From Moorella humiferrea (lineage in GTDB: Bacteria; Bacillota; DSM-521; Neomoorellales; Neomoorellaceae), in assembly GCF_039233145.1 (NCBI RefSeq), contig NZ_CP136419.1:2268001-2332000 (forward strand): a stretch of DNA of 64,000 bases, in the 5' to 3' direction. The position numbers and the translations under genes are program-made. The first letter of the stretch is position 1. Each line of letters starts with the position of its first letter. Shown here piece by piece: positions 26,797 to 34,362 of the stretch. The notes beneath the pieces were generated by a model. The model had not been told where the DNA came from and did no database searches. It saw only the letters and a list, made by a program, of their open reading frames with translations.

Positions 26797-28044
26797 CTAT
26801 TCCTCCCGGCTGCCGTAGGCCTCTTCTGCAAGGTCCTCCAACGGCCGCAGGAGATACACCGTAACTTCCTGGCCGGCGGCAAAACCCTCGGCAAGGCGGG
26901 GTACCACTACGATGCCATCGGCGCGGGCCAGGGCCATGATGGTGGCGGCCCCTCGTGATGTGGGATGGGCCACCAGCCTGTCCCCCTCCTTCTCTAGCCG
27001 GACGCGGATAAATTCCTCCCGGCCCAGGGGGGAGTAAATTTTACGTCCCAGGACGGCCCTGACCTGTTCCCGCCGGGGTGGCTCCAACCCTTGGCGATAA
27101 TAGATTAGCGGCCGGGCAAAGAGTTCCGCGCACAGGGCGGCGGATACCGGGTAACCCGGAACGCCGATTACCGGTTTGCCTTCGACCATACCCAGGATTA
27201 CCGGTTTCCCGGGCTTAGTGGCGACGCCGTGGGTTAAAACCCGTCCCACCTCGGCCACCAGGCCGGCGGTATAATCCTCCCGGCCGGCCGAAGAACCAGC
27301 GTTGATGAGGACCAGGTCACTTGCCGCCACTGCCTCAAGGAGGCGTTCCTTGAGAAGGCGGTAATCATCGGGCGTTATGGGATAAACCTGGGGCTCACCT
27401 CCCCAGAGGGTCACCAGCCCGGCCAGCATAGTCCCGTTGGATTCCAGTATCTGGCCGGGAGCCGGATTGGGATTGGGCGGCACCAATTCCGTTCCTGTAG
27501 GTAGGATGGCCACCCGCGGCCGGGGCCGGACAGCCACCCGGGTGACCCCGGCCGAAAGGAGTCCCCCCAGATCAAAAGGAGTTAGGACATGGCCGGCCGG
27601 CACCAACAGCTCGCCGGCCTTAATATTCTCACCCACCGGCCGGATGTTCTGGCCGGGCACGGCCGGGCGCCGGATCACGGCAACGCCTTTATCTTCAAAG
27701 GTTACTTCTTCAATCATAATAACGGCATCAAAGCCTTCCGGTACGGGATCGCCGGTATCCACCGTCACCGCCTCGTGGCCAAGGGCCAGTTCCAGAGGGT
27801 TCCCCTCGCCGGCAGTAAAGGTCGCTTCCGCCCGTACCGCTATCCCGTCCATGGCCGCCGCCGGGTAATGGGGAGAGGAGACGGCGGCATAAACCGGCGC
27901 CGCCGTCACCCGGCCCAGGGCTGCAGTTACTTCTATCTCTTCCACCGGCAACTCCGTCAGATAGCCTTCGGCCCTTAATGTCGCCAGGAATTCCTCTCGG
28001 GCTTCCTGCCAGGGGCGGTTAGAAAGAAAGACCTTGCGCGTCAA
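26797..28044 (-). CDS. moeA: Molybdopterin molybdenumtransferase, second copy
   Basis: 415 residues with a TTG start at 28044 (GAAGGG 7 nt upstream); a TTG at 28083 gives a longer form without better support. MoeA motifs: AMDGIAVRAE, DTGDPVPEGFDAVIMIE, LPTGTELVPP, NAGSSAGREDYT, VGRVLTHGVATKPGKPVILG, GVPGYPVSA. Inserts molybdate or tungstate into adenylated molybdopterin. It lies 44 nt downstream of another MoeA with the same domain order. Confidence 0.87.
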   Translation of the reverse strand: MTRKVFLSNRPWQEAREEFLATLRAEGYLTELPVEEIEVTAALGRVTAAPVYAAVSSPHYPAAAMDGIAVRAEATFTAGEGNPLELALGHEAVTVDTGDPVPEGFDAVIMIEEVTFEDKGVAVIRRPAVPGQNIRPVGENIKAGELLVPAGHVLTPFDLGGLLSAGVTRVAVRPRPRVAILPTGTELVPPNPNPAPGQILESNGTMLAGLVTLWGGEPQVYPITPDDYRLLKERLLEAVAASDLVLINAGSSAGREDYTAGLVAEVGRVLTHGVATKPGKPVILGMVEGKPVIGVPGYPVSAALCAELFARPLIYYRQGLEPPRREQVRAVLGRKIYSPLGREEFIRVRLEKEGDRLVAHPTSRGAATIMALARADGIVVVPRLAEGFAAGQEVTVYLLRPLEDLAEEAYGSREE

Positions 28045-28088
28045 AAATCGACCCTTCTTTCCAGGGTATAATAACGAACGCAACGTGC

Positions 28089-29318
28089 TTAAAACAGGTG
28101 CACTTCAACCAAAGTACCTGCTTCCAAACCCTCTTCTTCCAGGGGAACGACAATCAAGCCGTCAGCCCATACCATCGAGGAGATCATGCTCGAACCCCCC
28201 GGCACCGGTACGGCCAGGAGGCCCTCCGGTCCTTCTTCCAGGCGGACGCGGATATAGTCTTCGCGTCCGGGAATGGAGGTAACGGTACGGCTTAAACGCG
28301 CCGTCACCGCCGCCCGGCCCGAGGGATGGTCGTAGCCGCCGTACTTAAGCAACGGTTCGATAAGGATGCGAAAAACGACCATGGCCGAAACGGGATGGCC
28401 GGGAAGTCCTATAATCATCCTGTCGCCGGCCACCGTCGCCACCGTCGGCTTGCCCGGGCGGACGGCCACGCCGTGGAAAAGGATACCCGGTTGTCCCAGG
28501 CCGGCCAACACCCGGACGGTTAAATCACGGGTACCTACAGAGCTCCCACCGGAAAGAAGTACAAGGTGGTTTTCCGCCATGGCCTGCTTGACTCTGGTGA
28601 CAAGGGTCTCCAGGTCATCAGGGGCGATGCCGTAGAGGGTGACTGCGGCACCGCTTCTCCCAGCCAGGCCCGCCAGGGTATAGGAATTGATATCCCTCAC
28701 CTGACCGGGCGCAGGTTCCTCATCAGGAGGAACGATTTCATTGCCCGTAGCCAGGATGCCTACCCGCCAGGGTTCATATACCGTTACGCGAGTTACTCCC
28801 AGGCCTGCCAAAATTCCTAGATCCTGGGGACGCAAGATGTGACCGGCCGGCAGGATACAGGCGCCGGCACGGGCGTCGGCACCCCGGCGCACCAGGTCCT
28901 GCCCCGGGGCCACGGGTTTGAAAACGGCTACTCTATCGCCGGAAATAATTTCTGTATTTTCTACCATTACTACTGCATCGGCACCCTCTGGAATCATACT
29001 TCCCGTGGCCACGGATACAGCCTGGCCGGGTCCCACGGCGACCGTGGCCGGCTGCCCCATAGGAACTTCTCCTACCAGCTGCAAAATTACCGGTTCCCCT
29101 TCTGCGGCCCCGAAGGTATCCTCTGCCCGGACGGCATAACCGTCCATGGTGGCCCGGGTAAAACCCGGAATGTCGTCCTGGGCCGTTACCGGCCGGGCCA
29201 GTTCGCGTCCCAGGGCGGCAAGCAAAGGTAAAACCTCTTTCCGCCGCCCCTTGAGGGGCCAGTAACGGGATAGCAATTGGCGCGCTTCGGCCAACGTCAC
29301 TACGCGAAAAAGTTCCAT
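28089..29318 (-). CDS. moeA: Molybdopterin molybdenumtransferase, first copy
   Basis: 409 residues from ATG at 29318 after AGGGGG; it begins 13 nt after the small Cys protein. Motifs: TMDGYAVRAEDTF, ATGSMIPEGADAVVMVE, LATGNEIVPP, SGGSSVGTRDLT, FHGVAVRPGKPTVA, GLPGHPVSAMV. The two adjacent copies keep all family motifs yet are diverged, suggesting different partners or metals (Mo versus W). That split is an inference. Confidence 0.88.
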   Translation of the reverse strand: MELFRVVTLAEARQLLSRYWPLKGRRKEVLPLLAALGRELARPVTAQDDIPGFTRATMDGYAVRAEDTFGAAEGEPVILQLVGEVPMGQPATVAVGPGQAVSVATGSMIPEGADAVVMVENTEIISGDRVAVFKPVAPGQDLVRRGADARAGACILPAGHILRPQDLGILAGLGVTRVTVYEPWRVGILATGNEIVPPDEEPAPGQVRDINSYTLAGLAGRSGAAVTLYGIAPDDLETLVTRVKQAMAENHLVLLSGGSSVGTRDLTVRVLAGLGQPGILFHGVAVRPGKPTVATVAGDRMIIGLPGHPVSAMVVFRILIEPLLKYGGYDHPSGRAAVTARLSRTVTSIPGREDYIRVRLEEGPEGLLAVPVPGGSSMISSMVWADGLIVVPLEEEGLEAGTLVEVHLF

Positions 29319-29331
29319 TGCCGACCCCCTG

Positions 29332-29517
29332 CTACTCGAAACACCCAAGCTGGCACTGGATGATTTTTATCTTGAGTTCGTCGGCGGCCCGGCCCACTTC
29401 CCGCATGGGTACCTGCAGACGGCGGGCCAATTCCTGGGCCACCGCGCAGGGCAGCCTGCCGCCGTGTTCTGCCGCGGCTTCCTTTACCGCTGCCTGAACG
29501 GCCTGCCGGTCGATCAT
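29332..29517 (-). CDS. Small conserved Cys-tailed protein heading the moco operon
   Basis: 61 residues from ATG at 29517, after a run of GGGGGGG. The sequence looks like a small helical, winged-helix-like fold (AVQAAVKEAAAEHGGRLPCAVAQELARRLQV, EVGRAADELKIKI) ending in CQLGCFE; a third Cys lies in LPCAV. The two C-terminal Cys could bind metal or take part in thiol chemistry. I do not recognise a named family. Its position immediately after the Moco riboswitch and before two moeA genes points to a role in molybdenum or tungsten cofactor handling or control. Confidence 0.7.
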   Translation of the reverse strand: MIDRQAVQAAVKEAAAEHGGRLPCAVAQELARRLQVPMREVGRAADELKIKIIQCQLGCFE

Positions 29518-29540
29518 CTGCTGCCCCCCCTTTTTGGCAT

Positions 29541-29571
29541 TGTTAAAAATATAAAGCACCCGGAAGGGTGC
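29541..29571 (-). terminator. Leader terminator of the Moco riboswitch (expression platform)
   Basis: A 6-bp GC stem extendable by G-T and A-T pairs (29556-29561 with 29566-29571, loop of four) followed on the minus strand by TTTATATTTTTAAC. It lies between the aptamer and the first start codon, so it fits transcription-termination control by the riboswitch. Confidence 0.7.
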
Positions 29572-29588
29572 CTGAAGTTTACGAAAAA

Positions 29589-29703
29589 CTCCTTTCCCAT
29601 TCCGGGAGGCAGGCAGGTTTCCCCGCCTACCCCGTCGCTGCCTGTAAAAAAGGCAGGAGGCCAGCAACCATAGCTTTAACACCTTAGGTCCACTGGCTCG
29701 GAG
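29589..29703 (-). ncRNA. Moco (molybdenum cofactor) riboswitch aptamer
   Basis: On the minus strand the leader begins CTCCGAGCC and ends GGGAAAGGAG, so CTCC and GGAG can close the outer helix. GCCAG pairs with CTGGC inside; a CTGCCT..AGGCAG hairpin follows; then GGGGAAACC and GCCTCCCGGAATGGG. These blocks match my recollection of the conserved core of the MOCO_RNA_motif family (CUCCGAGCC, GGGAAACC, GCCUCCCG..GGAAAGGAG). It lies between a strong promoter and a moco biosynthesis operon, exactly where this riboswitch class is known to act. A covariance-model search would settle it. Confidence 0.82.
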
Positions 29704-29721
29704 GTATATGCAGTTATGTTT

Positions 29722-29750
29722 ATTGTAGCATAACCAGAAGCAGGAAGCAA
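29722..29750 (-). promoter_or_regulatory. Sigma-A promoter of the moco operon
   Basis: Minus strand: TTGCTT (29750-29745), 17-nt spacer, TACAAT (29727-29722). It lies about 20 nt before the riboswitch aptamer and just after the end of the neighbouring FAD oxidoreductase gene. Confidence 0.75.
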
Positions 29751-29757
29751 GGGGTGA

Positions 29758-31695
29758 TTAAATTTTTCCTACCAGGGCGCAGAGCCTCTCGGTAGCGTAG
29801 TAGGCTTCCGCTCCGGTTACTATTCCCTGTGGATCGCTTCCCGTCTTATCCACGGGTAGGAGGCCTTTTGCCGCGGCCTGGGCTACTGCCGCCTCCGGAT
29901 CTAAAGCCACTGCATCCTCACCCAGGTAGGTGAGGAGGAGGCGGGCGGCATTGCCCCGCGTCAAGGGTTCCCGTTGGAGATAGGGTTTTAAGACCGCTGC
30001 TTTGGCGGCAACCAGGTCGCCCCGGCCGGCCGCCCTTTTTAAGGCATTAGCCGTCATATAGTAAAAGCTTGCCTGGTTGACGGGGGCATCCAATTTCCAG
30101 TCGTTGTTATAACCGGCGACAATCAATCCCCATCGGTTGACGAACTTAAGCCCGTTGAAGGCCCAGTGATTTTCAAGGGGATTTTTGATCTGGTAGTCCT
30201 TTAAATAGGCGCCGGCCTTCACCAGGAGGTCCTGGATTTCCTTAATGTCTGCCCGGTCGGCCGCCAGCTCGGGGAAGGTCTTTTTTACCTTCAAGGAATA
30301 AGCGGCCGCCACCCCGGCGGCGTCGCCGGTGGCCATGCCTATGGGCACCACCCTGGCGCTGCCGGCGGCCAGGTGGGTATAGCCGGCCGAACGCCCTACC
30401 ACCAGGAGGTTATCGACTCCCTGGGGCACCAAGGAACGGAAGGGAATGCTGTAAACTTCCGGCCGGCCGTAAACGTACCCCGTATCCTGGGGCGAAGTCG
30501 CCTGGACATCCACCGGGTAGGAGCCCAGGGCGATGGCATCGGCGAAATAGCGGTTGAAGAGGACGTCATTCAGTTCCAGCTGGTAAAGGGCCTTGATGTG
30601 ACGGGTCTCCCGAACGTAGAGTTCCGGCGCCGCCCCTAAGAGTTTGGCCCCGGCAAAGCCGGGCAGCCGTTCGCGCAGGAAAGCGGTTATGGCGGGTAGC
30701 TCTTTTTGGGCCAGCTCCATGGCTTCAGCTTTGGAAACCTCGCTTAGGCCATCGACGCCGAAGATCTGCAGGGCATTGATGAGGATAGTGCCGTCATTTT
30801 GGCGGCCGATGTTCAAGCCCCGCAGCCGCAGACGTGGAGTGGAAGGTTGATAGGCCGCGCCCACGTCGGCAAAACCCCAAGCGGCCCGGTCGGATATTTT
30901 AGCGTCTTTGATTCGTCCTTCCTTGACAGCCTGCTCCAGGGCTTCCCAGTCGATATTTCCCAGGTGAAAGACCAGGGTCACGGCCTGGCGCCGCTCGGGT
31001 TCGCCCATATCTTCGGCGCCGACCGTATAGGGAACACCGGCGGCAGCGGCAACAATGGCATCCTGGGTGGCATCGATGATCCGATCGCCGTAAAAAGTTA
31101 TTTCCTGCCCGTCCCGGACAGCCTTGATGCCTGTAATCCTGCCGCCTTCCATAATGGGTTCTTTAAATTTGGTATTCAGGCTTAAAGCCAGGTTGGGATA
31201 ACGTTCCACCATATCCTGGAAAACCTTTTTGGCCACGGCGACATCAAAAACGCTGCCCCCCACCTGGCGGTAAAAATCAAGGAAAGTACCGCGGGTCAGC
31301 AATTCTTGCTTCGGCCCGTAATTCATGTCAATAAAGTTCAGCCAGCCGTAAGTAAAAAGCCCCCCCAGGCCATCGCGCTTTTCCACCAGGAGGACCTTTA
31401 CCCCCTGGCGGGCAGCGGAAACGGCGGCGGCCACACCTTCCGGCTGCCCGCCCACCACCACTACATCATACCTTGTCCCGTCGAGGGCCGGAGGCGCCGG
31501 CGGAAAAGAAGACGGATCCCTTTCCTGCCGAGCAAGCACCTGCCCTGACCGGGCCTGCCAAATAGTCAAGTGGTACCTCGCCCGCTCCAACATGGCCATC
31601 CTGGCGGGCCAAACCTTCCATCCTGCCACAAGTACTAATAATACCAGGAAGCTTAAAAAAAGGAGTGCTTTCCTTCTATCCGGCATCCTGCACAT
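29758..31695 (-). CDS. Membrane-anchored FAD-dependent oxidoreductase with SLH-like C-terminus
   Basis: 645 residues. One hydrophobic N-terminal segment (about 9-28, LLFLSFLVLLVLVAGW) suggests export with an uncleaved anchor. Residues about 75-490 are an FAD_oxidored domain (DVVVVGGQPEGVAAAVSAARQG, EKRDGLGGLFTYGWLNF, then RSAGYTHLAAGSARV), with an altered dinucleotide motif GGQPEG. The last 140 residues contain SLH-like blocks (HWAFNGLKFVNRWGLIVAGYN, PLTRGNAARLLLTYLG) that may hold it to the cell wall. Relatives are FAD-dependent oxidoreductases of unknown substrate found beside secreted glycosidases, and here the upstream gene is a GH26 protein. Confidence 0.75.
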   Translation of the reverse strand: MCRMPDRRKALLFLSFLVLLVLVAGWKVWPARMAMLERARYHLTIWQARSGQVLARQERDPSSFPPAPPALDGTRYDVVVVGGQPEGVAAAVSAARQGVKVLLVEKRDGLGGLFTYGWLNFIDMNYGPKQELLTRGTFLDFYRQVGGSVFDVAVAKKVFQDMVERYPNLALSLNTKFKEPIMEGGRITGIKAVRDGQEITFYGDRIIDATQDAIVAAAAGVPYTVGAEDMGEPERRQAVTLVFHLGNIDWEALEQAVKEGRIKDAKISDRAAWGFADVGAAYQPSTPRLRLRGLNIGRQNDGTILINALQIFGVDGLSEVSKAEAMELAQKELPAITAFLRERLPGFAGAKLLGAAPELYVRETRHIKALYQLELNDVLFNRYFADAIALGSYPVDVQATSPQDTGYVYGRPEVYSIPFRSLVPQGVDNLLVVGRSAGYTHLAAGSARVVPIGMATGDAAGVAAAYSLKVKKTFPELAADRADIKEIQDLLVKAGAYLKDYQIKNPLENHWAFNGLKFVNRWGLIVAGYNNDWKLDAPVNQASFYYMTANALKRAAGRGDLVAAKAAVLKPYLQREPLTRGNAARLLLTYLGEDAVALDPEAAVAQAAAKGLLPVDKTGSDPQGIVTGAEAYYATERLCALVGKI

Positions 31696-31745
31696 TCACA
31701 CCTTTTCCCCAGGGCTTTAAATACCACCGCCTGCCGAAACCCTTT

Positions 31746-33296
31746 CTATCTCGGGGTCACCGCCTGGAAGCGGTAGCGTGGATCCTTAAGGCCTTCTTTA
31801 AAGGCTTCCCGGCTGCGGGGTGAAGAATCGAGGTTATAGAGCCACTTGCCGTCCACCTGGTTAAACCACACGGCAATTTTGATATTGGGGTATTGCGCCA
31901 GACTACGGAAACATTCCCGGATCCAGGCGGCCTTGTCACCGCCTTCTTCATTACTGGAAAACTCGGTGATCATAAAGGGCTTGTCGCCGAAATGATACAT
32001 ATATTCGCGATACAGGGGTGCATAGATTTCATTAAACCCGCGCCAGACGTCGGCCTCATGGCTGGTGCCGTTGTTATACCCCGTCAGGCCGATCCAGTCC
32101 ACTGTTTGGTCACCGGGATAATAGAGGAGGTAATTGTTCCATTTGAAGTTAGGAAAAGAACGATCGTGGGGATTAAAGACGAAAAGGACATTTTCGGCCC
32201 CCTCCGCCTTAAAGATACGGTATACATGCTCCCATGCCATTTTAAAAATATCTGCATCTTTGCCGTAATACCAGGCCGACCAGGTGGACCAGTCGCCGTT
32301 CATCTCGTTGCCGAAGCGGACAAACACCGGGTCCTCCAGGGCTTTAAACTGCCGCGCCCATTCCCGCAGGATTGAGTCATATTTCCCATCGATAAGGTCG
32401 ATAAGGGAAGTATCCTCCCTCTTTCCATACCACCAGGGCTGCAGAGCGATCATCAATACGCGATTGTCATCATAGATCTTCTTCAACTCAGCAAAGTTGA
32501 AGCGGGTGTCAAAGGCGGCATAAGTGATAAGGAACTGAAATTTAAAATCGAGTTCTTTTTCCAGGGGCAGCAGTTTTGTAAAATATTCTAGTTGTCCTAA
32601 CTTATGGGAATTAAGGATGCCCCACAGGATTTTATCCGCCGGGATTTGTAAAAGGTGATGCCGGCCGGCAATGGTAATATCTCGCTGTACCATCTGGGGC
32701 TCAGGCAGGGCAGGAGCGCCTCGGGCCGGTTGCGGCTTGAAGCTGCTGATAATCCGGTTTAAATCCCTTACTGCGGCCGTAAAACCGGCCTGGTTGCTTT
32801 TAAGCATAAAAGTATATACAGTTTTGTCGATAACCAGGTCATACTCACAGTAATAGTTTAAATCTCCGGCGCCCAGCTGCCGGCGCGTCCATTCAAACCG
32901 CCAGGCCAGGTTGCCCTTGATATTTAACTGCTGCTGTTTACGCAGTTTGATACCCCCCCAGCCCTCCTGAAGGCTGCGGTTGCTGTAAAGGACGTACTCC
33001 TCAGCGCTGATTTTACCCAGGGGCTGGGCAAAAATTGATATTTTGGCATTGCCGGGCTGCACCAAAATGGTTACCACACCGGGAATAATCTCCGGTCGCC
33101 AGTCTCCGGGATACCTTAAACTGAAACCGTCATATGTATTTACTAAATCCTTATAATCGCGTTCATTGTTGTCGACCGGGGATTTGCTCCAGACGGCGGA
33201 CGTTTTTCCGCTACCAAAGGGTTGGGGTGGCAGGCGCCCACCGCCCAAAGCCAGTAAAAAAAGAAGAAGGAAAACCAACCAGCTCCCTTTACGCAT
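31746..33296 (-). CDS. Secreted GH26-family glycoside hydrolase with an N-terminal PsbP-like domain
   Basis: 516 residues from ATG at 33296; a longer upstream reading runs inside the cyclo-ligase gene. Signal peptide at 1-20. Residues about 50-185 resemble PsbP/DUF-type small domains (FSLRYPGDWRPEII..VTILVQPG). Residues about 215-500 are a GH26 (mannanase-type) barrel, with the acid/base in RFGNEMNG (Glu331) and nucleophile in MITEFSSNEE (Glu445). GH26 members cleave beta-mannans or mixed beta-glucans, but bacterial wall-associated forms exist. The substrate is not determined. Overlaps the preceding cyclo-ligase gene by 8 nt. Confidence 0.78.
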   Translation of the reverse strand: MRKGSWLVFLLLFLLALGGGRLPPQPFGSGKTSAVWSKSPVDNNERDYKDLVNTYDGFSLRYPGDWRPEIIPGVVTILVQPGNAKISIFAQPLGKISAEEYVLYSNRSLQEGWGGIKLRKQQQLNIKGNLAWRFEWTRRQLGAGDLNYYCEYDLVIDKTVYTFMLKSNQAGFTAAVRDLNRIISSFKPQPARGAPALPEPQMVQRDITIAGRHHLLQIPADKILWGILNSHKLGQLEYFTKLLPLEKELDFKFQFLITYAAFDTRFNFAELKKIYDDNRVLMIALQPWWYGKREDTSLIDLIDGKYDSILREWARQFKALEDPVFVRFGNEMNGDWSTWSAWYYGKDADIFKMAWEHVYRIFKAEGAENVLFVFNPHDRSFPNFKWNNYLLYYPGDQTVDWIGLTGYNNGTSHEADVWRGFNEIYAPLYREYMYHFGDKPFMITEFSSNEEGGDKAAWIRECFRSLAQYPNIKIAVWFNQVDGKWLYNLDSSPRSREAFKEGLKDPRYRFQAVTPR

Positions 33297-33891
33297 TTCC
33301 TTGCTCCCTTCGCCGATAATAACCGCAACAGTTAATAACTTCTTCGTCGGTAACCACCATGTCCACCGGCAGATCATGGTCCTCGGCGTAAACGTCGGGA
33401 ACGATCTGCTCAGAAAAGGCCAGGGCAATGATCGCGGCCCCCGGCCTTAACGTCTTAAGAAAACGGTCATAGTAGCCGGCCCCATAACCCAGGCGGTTGC
33501 CCTTCCTGTCGAAAGCCACCCCCGGAACAATGACCAGATCGATGAGTTGCGGATCCAGGGGGCGTAAACATTCCTGGCGGGGCTCCAGGATGCCCCAAGT
33601 GCCGGGACGCAAATCGTCAGGAAAGGCGAAAATTTCCGAAGGGATGAGACACCGACCTTCCCGGACGCATAAGGGCACAGCCACCCTTTTCCCCACGGCC
33701 AGAGCCCCTTTGATCAGGGCGTGGGTGGTCACCTCGCTGCCAAAAGAAACATAGCTCATGACCACCTCAGCCTGCTGCCAGGCAGGAAGTCCCGTAAGTT
33801 TGTTATATATGATTTCACTTTTAGTTTCCCTCACGGTTTCCGCCAGGGCGTTGCGCCGGGCAATTACCAGCCGCCTCAGTTCCTGTTTCAT
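33289..33891 (-). CDS. 5-formyltetrahydrofolate cyclo-ligase
   Basis: 200 residues. N-terminal MKQELRRLVIARRNAL, VPLCVREGRCLIP, and the ATP/folate motif GNRLGYGAGYYDRFL. Converts 5-formyl-THF to methenyl-THF, salvaging a folate that would otherwise inhibit C1 metabolism. AAGGAG precedes the ATG. Upstream lies the DnaA-box region, so this gene starts the three-gene unit with GH26 and the FAD oxidoreductase. Confidence 0.9.
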   Translation of the reverse strand: MKQELRRLVIARRNALAETVRETKSEIIYNKLTGLPAWQQAEVVMSYVSFGSEVTTHALIKGALAVGKRVAVPLCVREGRCLIPSEIFAFPDDLRPGTWGILEPRQECLRPLDPQLIDLVIVPGVAFDRKGNRLGYGAGYYDRFLKTLRPGAAIIALAFSEQIVPDVYAEDHDLPVDMVVTDEEVINCCGYYRRREQGNA

Positions 33892-33975
33892 CGCTCCTTC
33901 TCCCGCCCCTTCAAGCTTAAATATGATTTAGACACAAGAGCAACTAATTCCTGCCCGACGCAGCTTAAAATTGTT

Positions 33976-34152
33976 ATATCCACAACCTTTCCACAAAATT
34001 CTCCTTTGAAAATCAAGCCTTCCGGCAGGTTATCCACATTAAGTGTATAACTATCCACCGGAAGGCCTTAAATTTTATCCACAACCCGGGGAACCTCAAT
34101 TCTCAGTTAGTCACAGATTTATACACATTATCCACAGGACGAACCGTCCACA
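33976..34152 (+). promoter_or_regulatory. Cluster of DnaA boxes
   Basis: Three perfect TTATCCACA boxes at 34030-34038, 34075-34083 and 34128-34136, all in the same direction. Near matches: ATATCCACA (33976-33984), CTTTCCACA (33987-33995), TTATACACA (34119-34127, abutting a perfect box) and CCGTCCACA (34144-34152). All lie in the non-coding stretch between the cyclo-ligase and the island edge. The cluster is far denser than chance. It could be a DnaA-titration or DnaA-regulated site; no dnaA, dnaN or rpmH is nearby. Confidence 0.8.
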
Positions 34153-34165
34153 AAAAACAACCGTT

Positions 34166-34204
34166 CAGGTCCCAAATTAGTCCCGACTGGGGACTAAGGA
34201 CCTG
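34166..34204 (-). terminator. Strong hairpin next to the left repeat (probable ancestral tsaD terminator)
   Basis: Nested arms CAGGTCC/GGACCTG (34166-34172, 34198-34204) and TTAGTCCC/GGGACTAA (34077 equivalent positions 34177-34184 and 34190-34197) with a 4-nt bulge and 5-nt loop. On the minus strand it is followed by AACGGTTGTTTTTTG. It touches the 34-bp repeat that copies the tsaD end, so it reads as tsaD's former terminator; today it can stop transcription leaving the island operon. Confidence 0.7.
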
Positions 34205-34238
34205 TTAATAAAGGGGCAAATCGGGGATAGCGTTTAAA
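34205..34238 (+). repeat. Left 34-bp direct repeat (attachment-site-like copy of the tsaD 3' end)
   Basis: 34 bases starting TTAATAAAGGGGCAAATCGG and ending GATAGCGTTTAAA are identical to 54456-54489, in the same orientation. The bases just outside differ on both sides. Only the right copy is part of a gene (last 11 codons plus stop of tsaD); this one is non-coding. Confidence 0.9.
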
Positions 34239-34249
34239 ATTACATGTGC

Positions 34250-34282
34250 CGGTGCAGAAAGAAATGCACATATTCTGCACCG
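34250..34282. repeat. Inverted repeat at the island's left end
   Basis: A perfect 10-bp inverted repeat, CGGTGCAGAA (34250-34259) and TTCTGCACCG (34273-34282), with a 13-nt loop that itself contains ATGCACAT, complementary to ATGTGC just upstream. It lies 80 nt after the last gene of the island operon. No T tract follows, so it may be an element-end structure rather than a terminator. Confidence 0.6.
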
Positions 34283-34362
34283 CTGTAGATCCCATAGTAA
34301 AAAAAGCAACAACCCGGTACCTATTCTATCAGTTTTTCCCTAAAGATATCTTTAAAAAACGA

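Noticed and set aside
33976-34152. Chromosomal oriC
   Set aside because: DnaA boxes are dense, but dnaA, dnaN, gyrAB, rpmH and a clear AT-rich unwinding element are not present nearby. Kept as a DnaA-box cluster only.
34250-34282. Terminator of the molybdoenzyme operon
   Set aside because: The stem is perfect, but no T tract follows on the minus strand; the hairpin at 34166-34204 is a better terminator. Listed as an inverted repeat.
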